A stretch of 58,643 bases of DNA from a virus: the IMG/VR virus record IMGVR_UViG_3300033552_000006, positions 1-58,643 of that record; one strand, given 5' to 3'. The position numbers and the translations under genes were made by a program. The notes below the pieces were generated by a model. That model ran no database searches. It was not told the origin of the DNA and saw nothing but the letters and a program-made list of their open reading frames with translations. Position 1 is the first letter of the stretch; each line of letters opens with the position of its first letter. This document shows positions 52,386 through 58,643 of the stretch, in pieces.

Positions 52386-52434
52386 ACGAAGCCCGCAACG
52401 ACAAGCAAGCGAGATAACGTTATCAGGAATACTA
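52386..52434. repeat. attC-like element B (shortened or rearranged)
   Basis: A perfect palindrome GATAACGTTATC (52413-52424) in which the two end motifs of the family directly abut. On its left, ACAAGCAAGCGA resembles the right arm of element C (ACAAGCACCGA). On its right, ATCAGGAATACTACG resembles the outer flank of C on the other side (CGTACTCCTGAT reversed). It has no full-length second arm, so it may be a recombination product of two elements. Confidence 0.45.
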
Positions 52435-52444
52435 CGTTTCCGTT

Positions 52445-52669
52445 TCATAAGAAACCTATTCCTCTGTTGTAATCGCTAGACATTTCGTTTAAATACTTTT
52501 GTTGTTCATTTTCTATGATGCCTAATTCATAAGCTTCAATTAAAGTTAATTCTCTTTCATAAGTCATTCCTTGAAATTTATATTCTAAACTTATTGATTC
52601 CCCTATTGTAAAAACTTTTGCTTTCACATTAGTTTTTCCGTCAATGTGTTTAATTGTTATTGTTTTCAT
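52445..52669 (-). CDS. Small unknown protein in cassette region (74 aa)
   Basis: Taken from the ATG at 52669 (MKTITIKHIDGKTNVKAKVF). The longer reading frame runs back into repeat C. Short beta-rich start, acidic helical middle (ELTLIEAYELGIIENEQQKY). No family recognised. Confidence 0.65.
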   Translation of the reverse strand: MKTITIKHIDGKTNVKAKVFTIGESISLEYKFQGMTYERELTLIEAYELGIIENEQQKYLNEMSSDYNRGIGFL

Positions 52670-52701
52670 AACATATTTAGTTTTAATTAATTCGTACTCC
52701 T

Positions 52702-52778
52702 GATAACAAGTGTTTGTAAATACCAGCCGAATTAAGGTTAGTGTGTAGGCTGGCATCTACAAGCACCGATACGTTATC
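52702..52778. repeat. attC-like inverted repeat C (77 bp, best preserved)
   Basis: Starts GATAAC (52702-52707) and ends GTTATC (52773-52778). The arms AAGTGTTTGTAAATACCAGCC (first part at 52708-52728) and GGCTGGCATCTACAAGCACC (52748-52767) pair along ~20 bp with three or four mismatches, leaving a 19-nt terminal loop. A 3-bp offset near the ends gives unpaired bases. The end lies 1 nt from the TGA of the upstream gene (52780). Confidence 0.7.
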
Positions 52779-52779
52779 T

Positions 52780-53106
52780 TCAATTGCTACTATTAGGGTA
52801 ATCATTGCTTTTTTTTTCTAGATATTCTTTTTCTTCGTATTTTAAATATACTTTTTTAATTGTTCCGTTTGATTCAAATGTGTTATAAAAAAGCCTTTTA
52901 ATCCGTACCTTATTTATTCCGATACTGTCTTTTTTTTCTTCTTTATTTATCGCAAAACCTTTTTGAACCCATTTACCTGTATAATAATAATTGTATGCGG
53001 TTTCGGTTGTGTCTTTTATTTCCAGAATCAAATTAACATTTTTTGTTTGGCTAAAAATAGCATTTGATAATAATAGTAATATAATTGGCAATTTGATATT
53101 TATCAT
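52780..53106 (-). CDS. Secreted small protein in cassette region (108 aa)
   Basis: N-terminal signal peptide INIKLPIILLLLSNAIFSQT (cleavage likely after FS), which is host-like and unusual in a phage replication block. The mature part is Lys/Tyr/Glu-rich (YYYTGKWVQKGFAINKEEKK). It looks like a periplasmic or surface protein from a Bacteroidota genome; no family recognised. Confidence 0.7.
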   Translation of the reverse strand: MINIKLPIILLLLSNAIFSQTKNVNLILEIKDTTETAYNYYYTGKWVQKGFAINKEEKKDSIGINKVRIKRLFYNTFESNGTIKKVYLKYEEKEYLEKKSNDYPNSSN

Positions 53107-53135
53107 AATTTTTAGTTTAAAACCCGCAAATAGAA

Positions 53136-53270
53136 TATAACAGCACCTATACTCAATTTGTCAATCGGTGATTGTTTGTGAGCAATTAGTGTTACACGGT
53201 TTACACTCTTTTTTGTCCAGTTTTTACCGTGATAAACTGGACAAAATGCGTATAGCAGCGAGACGTTATG
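53136..53270. repeat. attC-like inverted repeat D (135 bp) with nested hairpin
   Basis: Ends TATAAC (53136-53141) and GTTATG (53265-53270). Arms AGCACCTATACTCAATTTGTC (first part) and ACAAAATGCGTATAGCAGCG pair imperfectly over ~25 bp. Nested inside is a perfect 13-bp stem TTTTGTCCAGTTT / AAACTGGACAAAA (53211-53223 / 53234-53246). The primase stop codon (53266-53268) lies within the GTTATG end. Confidence 0.65.
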
Positions 53271-55179
53271 TATTAAGTTCTTTTTTAATTCTAATCATAA
53301 GGTCAATGTAATGCTTTACATTCTGCTTGTTAGGTTTGTCCTTCTTGCTTTCTTCCTCTATCAGACATTCTATGTAAACTGTCTTATAGAAAAGCAAATT
53401 CTGTCGAATAGCATTTTGAAGTATCAAATGAAGCTCTGGAACTTCTCCCGGCTTTATAATTCCACCTGTCGCAGTCAAAACATTCTTATTACCGTTCAGT
53501 TCTTCATTGCGCATTTCATTTGCTAATAAAAACGTCTCTTCGCTTAAAACGTTACGCAAAGAATTAAAGTCTCTTAAATCAACGGATTTGGCTTTGTCAT
53601 AAATATAAGAAAAGGTAAGATTTAAAAAGTGAATGCCATCGTTCTCCAATTCATAAATGACTTTATCGAGTACTGTTCGCTTGGCATCAAAGTTTACTTC
53701 CTTGTACGTTTGTTGCCCTATCATTCCGGCTTTGTCCAGTAGCACCTCTTTGAAGGTAAGTTCTAAAGAACCATAAGCTAATATGTACTGCAATATCTTG
53801 CGTTCACATTGCTTCTGTATGAAGTTCTTGCTTGAAACAAACTGCCCGTAAAAGCTTTGTGGTGCTGCCACATTAAAGACTACTTGCTCTGCTGTGTATT
53901 TCTTAAGTGTAGTATGTAGCATTTCAATATTTATCTTAGAGATATTGGCACATTGGCTGAGGTATATTTCCCTTTGTATGGCACTTGGCATCTTGGCAAT
54001 ACTGCTTACTACATCTTCAATAGCTTCTCCTCTGAGGGCTATATTATCTGCTGCCATACGAAGCAAGTGCTGAAGCTTAAACAGTACAAAGTCCACTGCA
54101 TTCTCGGAAATATAATTCTCTATCTGCTCTTGAGTCCTTGCTTTGGCAAAATCATCAGGATCCTGTCCATCGGGAAGTATCAAAACTTTTACATTCATTC
54201 CCTCTGGAAGCAATACGTCAATTCCTCGAAGTGCTGCTTTTAGTCCGGGCAAATCGCCATCAAACATTACCACTACATTTTTAGTGAAACGTTTAATCAG
54301 TTTTACCTGTTCAGTAGTCAATGCAGTTCCAGCGGAAGCTACCGTATTTTCTACTCCTTTTTGGTGGAACATAATTACATCAAGATACCCTTCAGTAAGC
54401 AAACATTGGTTCTTTTCGGATATAGATTTCTTGGCTTCGTATATGCCATACAACGCTTCGGACTTGTTGTATATAATACTGTCCGAACTGTTTACGTACT
54501 TCGCCATGTTATCATCCTTCACCATTATCCTACCGCCAAAGCCAATGATGTTTCCCGCTATATTTTTGATAGGAAACATTACCCTGTTTCGGAACTTGTC
54601 GTATAGCTTATTCTTTTCAGGTAAGTAACCCAGTACCGAAGCTTCCACTGCCAATTTCCAATTGAATCCGTTATTGATTAACTGATTGGTTAATCCTGAT
54701 ACGGTTGCTGGTCCAAAGCCTATCTCAAACTTCTGTATGGTTTCTGCGGTAAGTTGCCTTTCTCCATAAACATAGTTCAGCACTTCTTGAAAGTAATTCA
54801 GATTAGCCTTGTAATATTCATTGGCTGTCTTGGTTATTATAAACAAGGACTCTTTGTGTTGAGCTAAAAGCTTTTCTTCGTTAGTACTTTCAGTTTCTAA
54901 AAATTCAATGCTATACAGCTTACACAAATGCCTTATCGCTTCGGGGTAATTCATCATTTCCTTTTCCATGATAAAAGTAGCTATACCACCACCTTTGCTG
55001 GAACTGAAACATTTGAATATCCCTTTAGTTGGCGAAACCATAAAGGAAGGGGAACGCTCGTTGGTAAAAGGGGAGAAGCCTTTGTAATTGCTTCCCGCCC
55101 GTTTTAAGTCCACGTATTTCCCGATTACCTCTACAATGTCCAAAGCGAATACTTTGTCAATCGTTTCTTGTAGTATCAA
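53266..55179 (-). CDS. dnaG: DnaG-type primase
   Basis: 637 residues; makes RNA primers for the lagging strand. The N-terminal CHC2-type fold is present (NYKGFSPFTNERSPSFMVSP, 31-50), but of the four usual zinc ligands only Cys57 remains (positions 36, 39 and 60 are Ser, Thr, Ser), as in Bacteroidota DnaG. The TOPRIM core follows: KFRNRVMFPI (195-204), TEGYLDVIM (262-270, Glu263), MFDGDLPGL (305-313, Asp307 and Asp309). A long C-terminal part (~370-637) would be the helicase-interaction region. The last codon context is set by repeat D, which supplies the stop. Confidence 0.95.
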   Translation of the reverse strand: MILQETIDKVFALDIVEVIGKYVDLKRAGSNYKGFSPFTNERSPSFMVSPTKGIFKCFSSSKGGGIATFIMEKEMMNYPEAIRHLCKLYSIEFLETESTNEEKLLAQHKESLFIITKTANEYYKANLNYFQEVLNYVYGERQLTAETIQKFEIGFGPATVSGLTNQLINNGFNWKLAVEASVLGYLPEKNKLYDKFRNRVMFPIKNIAGNIIGFGGRIMVKDDNMAKYVNSSDSIIYNKSEALYGIYEAKKSISEKNQCLLTEGYLDVIMFHQKGVENTVASAGTALTTEQVKLIKRFTKNVVVMFDGDLPGLKAALRGIDVLLPEGMNVKVLILPDGQDPDDFAKARTQEQIENYISENAVDFVLFKLQHLLRMAADNIALRGEAIEDVVSSIAKMPSAIQREIYLSQCANISKINIEMLHTTLKKYTAEQVVFNVAAPQSFYGQFVSSKNFIQKQCERKILQYILAYGSLELTFKEVLLDKAGMIGQQTYKEVNFDAKRTVLDKVIYELENDGIHFLNLTFSYIYDKAKSVDLRDFNSLRNVLSEETFLLANEMRNEELNGNKNVLTATGGIIKPGEVPELHLILQNAIRQNLLFYKTVYIECLIEEESKKDKPNKQNVKHYIDLMIRIKKELNT

Positions 55180-55185
55180 AATTTT

Positions 55186-55488
55186 TTATTTTTTGTTGAT
55201 AATATAATCAATTTGAGCAGCGATTAAAGCGCCGGCTTTTGCAAGTTCTTTAATTCTGTTTTCTGGGGTAGGTTTCCAGTATTTTAAATCCCAAGGCCAA
55301 AATCTATTAATTATAGAAACCCATGAATTACCCCACCAAAGTTCTCTTAAATCTGTTGGTAATGCGTAAATGGCTGCGGCTTTTGCCAGTTGTTGTTCAG
55401 CATACAAAGAATCGTTTGTATAATCAAATCCTAATTCTTTAATTTGTCTTTCACGCTCAATGGCGATTATTTCTATTCCTGTTTTCAT
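55186..55488 (-). CDS. Conserved phage protein of unknown function (100 aa)
   Basis: IEIIAIERERQIKELGFDYT, then LAKAAAIYALP, then FWPWDLKYWKPTPENRIKEL and KAGALIAAQIDYI. This ERxRQ...LAKAAxxYA...WPW..WKP..R...KAGALIAAEIDR pattern is found in many phages and prophages and has no assigned role that I know of. Six bases separate it from the primase. Confidence 0.85.
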   Translation of the reverse strand: MKTGIEIIAIERERQIKELGFDYTNDSLYAEQQLAKAAAIYALPTDLRELWWGNSWVSIINRFWPWDLKYWKPTPENRIKELAKAGALIAAQIDYIINKK

Positions 55489-55491
55489 AAT

Positions 55492-55776
55492 CTAATATCT
55501 ATATTTTAAAATTACTTCATCGTCGCATGGAACCAATTTTTTTATGTTTTCTAGGTTGCATACTTTCTGGCCGTTTCTTTCGCAAAACTCCCATCCTTGC
55601 CATGCCCAACAAATGTATATTACCCAATCATTAGCACCACCACGTTTGGCTATCCAAATCATTTTAGCATTAATATTTGTGTTGGTCATGTAAATGTCTT
55701 GTGTAGAATTTACACATTCTCCCGAATCAAATATTTCACCGGGAGATAATGCTTTTAATTTGTCTACTGTTAACAT
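55492..55776 (-). CDS. Unknown protein (94 aa)
   Basis: Trp/Cys-rich small protein (MIWIAKRGGANDWVIYICWA, WEFCERNGQKVC) with four Cys, perhaps a small beta-barrel. Three-base gaps to both neighbours support a real operon gene. Confidence 0.75.
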   Translation of the reverse strand: MLTVDKLKALSPGEIFDSGECVNSTQDIYMTNTNINAKMIWIAKRGGANDWVIYICWAWQGWEFCERNGQKVCNLENIKKLVPCDDEVILKYRY

Positions 55777-55778
55777 GG

Positions 55779-56000
55779 CTATAAAAGTTCAAGAGTTTTT
55801 TCTTTGCAATAACGAGCATCTTCTCCTAGTCCATTACTTTCTAAATACTGTAGAAAATCTTTTTTTTGATCTTTAGACAATTTTGTAATTAAATCTTCTA
55901 CTTGCGCGTGTTGCCCGTTTATTTTGCTTTCAACAATGTAAGCGAAGTATTCTTCTATTGTTGTAAAGTCGTATCCTTGAATTGTTTTTTGTGATACCAT
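55779..56000 (-). CDS. Unknown small protein (73 aa)
   Basis: Acidic, helical (TTIEEYFAYIVESKINGQHA, LITKLSKDQKKDFLQYLES). No family recognised; spacing of 2 nt on each side. Confidence 0.7.
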   Translation of the reverse strand: MVSQKTIQGYDFTTIEEYFAYIVESKINGQHAQVEDLITKLSKDQKKDFLQYLESNGLGEDARYCKEKTLELL

Positions 56001-56002
56001 AA

Positions 56003-56371
56003 TTAAATTTTTGATGGAATTGTAATTTTATCAAAATTGCTAGAATTCAAAACAGTGTGAAGCTTAATATGTAATGCTTCAAAAATGTTTAACATTTCTC
56101 CGTGACTATTTTTTGAATAATCATAAACGTAATTGCCATTATTAAAAGAAGGAAGTACTTCTTTAATAATTTTTGTTTGTTCAAATGGCAAAGCACTATC
56201 ACATTTTTTTCTCACTTCTTCTGACAAAGCTAAGTTCATCATATCTCCTTTGTTTACTATTCCTCCGCAGTAAGTTTCCATAAGAAGCTCTATTAAATCC
56301 AATTGTTCTTGAGAGTAAAGATTCAAAAACATATCAATTCTTTTACGGGTATTCTCTATGCTATTTGACAT
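56003..56371 (-). CDS. Unknown protein (122 aa)
   Basis: Helical, with a phage-typical opening (IENTRKRIDMFLNLYSQEQL). No family recognised. Starts inside the 3' end of the PcfJ-like gene (16-nt overlap). Confidence 0.75.
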   Translation of the reverse strand: MSNSIENTRKRIDMFLNLYSQEQLDLIELLMETYCGGIVNKGDMMNLALSEEVRKKCDSALPFEQTKIIKEVLPSFNNGNYVYDYSKNSHGEMLNIFEALHIKLHTVLNSSNFDKITIPSKI

Positions 56372-57714
56372 AACAATTTGGTTTTAACGGTTTTGTTTTT
56401 AGGCTTAAGTGCTTTTTTAATCTGATACAGGTTTGCATCCATTAAGGCAAGAATTTCTTTGTTTTGTGCCGTACCTCTGTTTTTAATTCCTCTGGCTTGT
56501 GCCACTTTCATTGTTCGCAGATCAACTTCTATACTCTCATTTTGGATTCCTTTGTATGTTGCCGAAAAACATAAAGAATTTTTGTTTTTGTAATATTCAT
56601 TGGTAAAAATGCAATGGCGGTGTGCAGATGCTTCTTTTTTGAAATCAGCTACGCTTTCTAAGACTTTGATTTCAATATCTCCACTGACAAAATGAAGTCC
56701 AAAGAATTTTCTTTTTTCAATGGTATATTCAATTTCATTCTTTTCCATAGCTTTGATAAGTTCTAATGCAGCACGTTTTCTTTCGACGTTGCGTTTTCTT
56801 TCCATGAGCCTGTCATGCTCAGCGCGTAGATTATCAGGACAAACATATTTGGCATTTTTCAAATCACGACCAAAGTATTGCTGAACTTTAACCAAATCAT
56901 ACCAGTCACTGAATAATACTGGACGATATTTGTTTTTAAGGCAAGTTTGAATAGCGTCTTTTAAATAATCAGAATCATCACCTCTTAAAGCCTTGTTGAC
57001 ATAAAAAGACAGGAACTTATCTTGTTTTAATTTTATCAATGTTTCGGCAAAATTGTCTTTAAACAAAAAGTGATATAACACATAAGGAATAACATCGTGA
57101 ACTTCTCTCACTCCATTACGCTTAAGGATTGGATGATACCTTTTTTTGGGATAAGTAAAAGCAGGATTCATATTGTCTACATTAGCATATCCGTTATACC
57201 CTCCATATCCAATTTGTTTTTCTCCACTTCTCACCTCAAGGCCGGAACTATAATTAAAAGCACTGCCATAATAACTGTTTCCATAATTGTTGTTCAGCGT
57301 TTTCTTTTTGCCATCAGTTCTTATCCAGTGCTGGATTACCTCATGAAAATAATATTCCGGCTTGGTTTTCTTCTTCATATATTTTGTGACTTCATAAATT
57401 CTCTGAACTTGAAAATCTTCTTTGTAAGTAATCAGACTAAATTGTTCTCTTATTTTAAAATCACCGTTATGATTTACCATTTTAAGTTCTTTGCCGCAAT
57501 CAGGACAATTTGCTCCAGTAATTTGATTATGCCATGACTGGGTTTCCGTTTTCCATGTGGTGCCACAATCCAAACAGTAAACGGTTTTTCTTGATTGCGC
57601 TGCATAAGCTTGGAACATTGTATCTATTGCCCACTCTTTTTGCTTTAAATTCAAAAGGGGTAACGAAAGTTTAAGTTCTGTTACCCTAAAATCTAATTTT
57701 GTTTTCGGTTTCAT
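56356..57714 (-). CDS. PcfJ-like protein with zinc ribbon
   Basis: 452 residues. N-terminal zinc ribbon: Cys47-x2-Cys50 and Cys70-x2-Cys73 (VYCLDCGTTWKT, GANCPDCGKEL). The C-terminal half contains ADFKKEASAHRHCIFTNEYY and SLCFSATYKGIQNESIEVDL, resembling the PcfJ family's conserved His/Cys and 'E.d' region. PcfJ-like proteins occur in Bacteroidota conjugative elements and phages beside PcfK; their activity is not known. Here the PcfK-like gene lies 4 nt upstream, as in those elements. Confidence 0.85.
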   Translation of the reverse strand: MKPKTKLDFRVTELKLSLPLLNLKQKEWAIDTMFQAYAAQSRKTVYCLDCGTTWKTETQSWHNQITGANCPDCGKELKMVNHNGDFKIREQFSLITYKEDFQVQRIYEVTKYMKKKTKPEYYFHEVIQHWIRTDGKKKTLNNNYGNSYYGSAFNYSSGLEVRSGEKQIGYGGYNGYANVDNMNPAFTYPKKRYHPILKRNGVREVHDVIPYVLYHFLFKDNFAETLIKLKQDKFLSFYVNKALRGDDSDYLKDAIQTCLKNKYRPVLFSDWYDLVKVQQYFGRDLKNAKYVCPDNLRAEHDRLMERKRNVERKRAALELIKAMEKNEIEYTIEKRKFFGLHFVSGDIEIKVLESVADFKKEASAHRHCIFTNEYYKNKNSLCFSATYKGIQNESIEVDLRTMKVAQARGIKNRGTAQNKEILALMDANLYQIKKALKPKNKTVKTKLLCQIA

Positions 57715-57718
57715 ATCG

Positions 57719-58210
57719 TTAGAATAAAGAACCTTGCTCTGGCTCTGTTGCTAAAACTGTTTTCTTAACTACCTTTTTGCTTAGTATATCAGCAATAGCT
57801 TTATCCATTGCTCTTTGTTTGGCTTGTGCCATTTCAATTTCATTGAGTTCTACTTCAGGAAGCTTGACATTTTTCTTGGCTTCCTCAATAGCACGTTCCA
57901 TTGCTTGCTTCTTAGCTGATTCCAAATCTGCTTCAGTCAATTTTACCGTATGGTTTACAATTACTTTGGCTTTTACAGCTTTGATATTCTTAATATTGTC
58001 CTCGTCGTAATAATGGACTGCCATGTTGTATATTTCATCATCCTCAAAACCATTACATCCGCTTTTCTGAACAGTCTGCATTATGTAGTTGACGCATTCA
58101 GATAAGCTTTTATTGGGCTTTAATAATGTATTCGCGAATAGAGTATCTTCGATTGCTCTAAGTTCAAGATAAGAACTGATACTCTTTTCAAATTGGGTTG
58201 ATGCTTTCAT
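57719..58210 (-). CDS. PcfK-like protein
   Basis: 163 residues. N-terminal part FEKSISSYLELRAIEDTLFA, then VQKSGCNGFEDDEIYNMAVH (66-85), then YYDED, is the PcfK family signature (KkSGcnGFtddEIf.mAvHYYDEd). The C-terminal half is a charged coiled coil (~105-150). PcfK and PcfJ are paired in Bacteroidota mobile elements; here they lie in the replication block of the phage. Biochemical role unknown. Confidence 0.92.
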   Translation of the reverse strand: MKASTQFEKSISSYLELRAIEDTLFANTLLKPNKSLSECVNYIMQTVQKSGCNGFEDDEIYNMAVHYYDEDNIKNIKAVKAKVIVNHTVKLTEADLESAKKQAMERAIEEAKKNVKLPEVELNEIEMAQAKQRAMDKAIADILSKKVVKKTVLATEPEQGSLF

Positions 58211-58212
58211 AA

Positions 58213-58491
58213 TTATTTTTTTATTAATTCTAATTGTTCAAAATAATACCAAGAATGTTTTCCAGATATGCCTGAAAGAGAATATCTGTAACCGTTATCA
58301 GTTTTTATTTTTTGATAAACCTTGCCTTCTTTGCCTACTATGTGTGGAACAATATCTATCCAAGCTCTTTTATCATCTTCATAATATGATTTTTGATTAG
58401 ATCTTTGCCCTGGCATTGTTTTGCTTTCCCAAATTAAATGCCCATATTTCACAATACGGACATTATCTCCTATGTTAAATTCAATTGCCAT
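58213..58491 (-). CDS. SH3-like small protein (92 aa)
   Basis: Starts IEFNIGDNVRIVKYGHLIWE, then GKEGKVYQKIKTDNGYRYSL and HSWYYFEQLELI. The pattern of short beta strands resembles KOW/SH3-like barrels (GDxVRI...GxxGxV...). Its ATG overlaps the stop of the upstream gene (TAATG). Two partial matches to the 17-mer element lie just upstream (58512-58537). Confidence 0.75.
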   Translation of the reverse strand: MAIEFNIGDNVRIVKYGHLIWESKTMPGQRSNQKSYYEDDKRAWIDIVPHIVGKEGKVYQKIKTDNGYRYSLSGISGKHSWYYFEQLELIKK

Positions 58492-58643
58492 TAGATAAAG
58501 TAACGTATATTGCGAATTTGTTTTTTAATTTGTTTTTCGCGTCCAGTTCCTCTGCCTTCATACTGTTGGCTTTCCTGTTCCAACAATGCTGCTACAATAC
58601 ATTTTGGAATTATCATGGGTGCATTATTTTTCTCCCAATCCTC
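58491..58643 (-). CDS. Unknown protein, C-terminal 50 residues only (start outside window)
   Basis: The open frame enters at the right edge (EDWEKNNAPMIIPKCIVAAL ...) and ends REKQIKKQIRNIRYFI at the TAA, which overlaps the next ATG. No family recognisable from this fragment. It shows the leftward replication block continues beyond the window. Confidence 0.75.
   Translation of the reverse strand, partial: EDWEKNNAPMIIPKCIVAALLEQESQQYEGRGTGREKQIKKQIRNIRYFI

Larger units (their letters stand above)
51914..53270 (-). mobile_element. Candidate gene-cassette array (four small genes, four inverted repeats)
   Basis: Between the primase and the terminator, four small leftward genes (including 51602-51883 just outside these limits) alternate with inverted repeats A-D. 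Each repeat has ATAAC/GTTAT ends, imperfect arms and a gene stop codon at or within a few bases of one end. The genes are unrelated, one encodes a secreted protein with a host-type signal peptide, and spacing is much looser than elsewhere in the phage (88-159 nt against 0-10 nt). That is the organisation of integron cassettes. No integrase is in the window. Confidence 0.5.

Noticed and set aside
57097-57537. Plus-strand frame of 146 codons opposite the PcfJ-like gene
   Set aside because: Antisense shadow; the minus-strand protein has clear family motifs and a zinc ribbon.
51602-58643. CRISPR array or complete tRNA genes
   Set aside because: Repeats A-D are unequal in length and sequence and separated by genes, not spacers; no T-arm signature was noticed outside the 657-715 element.
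1-58643. Integrase, recombinase or repressor that would make this a temperate prophage
   Set aside because: No protein here shows the Tyr- or Ser-recombinase or helix-turn-helix repressor motifs; genes outside the window could still hold one.

Overview
The window looks like a large part of the genome of a tailed phage of the crAss-like type (Crassvirales-like podovirus) infecting a Bacteroidota host, most likely a member of Flavobacteriales. The evidence is gene order: large terminase, portal, acidic scaffold-like protein, major capsid protein, a run of small connector proteins, fibres, lysis genes, a ~1,560-residue tail protein, three internal (cargo) proteins, then a giant virion protein. 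The giant protein carries a DYDGD RNA polymerase active-site motif, the hallmark of crAss-like virion RNA polymerases. Bacteroidota signs are the DnaG primase lacking zinc ligands, the adjacent PcfK/PcfJ-like pair, TTTG/TAnnTTTG promoter boxes, AT-rich DNA and short AT-rich leaders. TAG is used as an ordinary stop, for example at the end of the capsid gene, so the standard code applies.

Layout. Positions 1-2,432: a leftward operon of small genes (SSB, two paralogous Ala/Val-rich proteins, a membrane protein, two small unknowns) with a tRNA-like element that has no anticodon arm. Positions 2,433-2,740: a divergent control region with iteron-like repeats, a canonical Bacteroidota promoter, a perfect palindrome and a GC-rich hairpin. 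Positions 2,741-7,932: a rightward operon with two tiny unknowns, a KTSC-domain protein, a membrane-anchored protein whose soluble part resembles GroES, a phage GroEL, and pre-terminase genes. Positions 8,041-19,173: packaging, capsid and connectors. Positions 19,177-26,941: collar/fibre genes ending in a fibre with a signal peptide and a propeller-like insert. Positions 26,970-29,358: lysis cassette. Positions 29,413-51,554: one transcription block behind a good promoter, encoding the large tail protein, the ejected cargo proteins and the 4,012-residue zincin/RNA polymerase polyprotein. It ends at a strong terminator that probably works in both directions. Positions 51,602-58,643: a leftward replication/accessory block with DnaG primase, PcfJ-like, PcfK-like and small unknowns.

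Two things stand out. First, the overlapping pair of a transmembrane GroES-like protein and a GroEL without the Gly-Met tail suggests a chaperonin whose lid is tethered to the membrane. Second, the downstream end of the replication block (51.6-53.3 kb) is a row of four tiny genes separated by foldable, divergent inverted repeats with TATAAC/GTTAT-type ends. These look like attC sites of gene cassettes and suggest integron-style or related cassette capture by the phage.

How the parts probably work together (inference): the virion ejects the cargo proteins, including a transglycosylase and the RNA polymerase. The polymerase transcribes early leftward genes, possibly from the repeated 17-mer element. 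Host polymerase then uses TAnnTTTG promoters for the structural blocks, the phage chaperonin assists folding of large capsid and tail proteins, and the lysis cassette ends the cycle.
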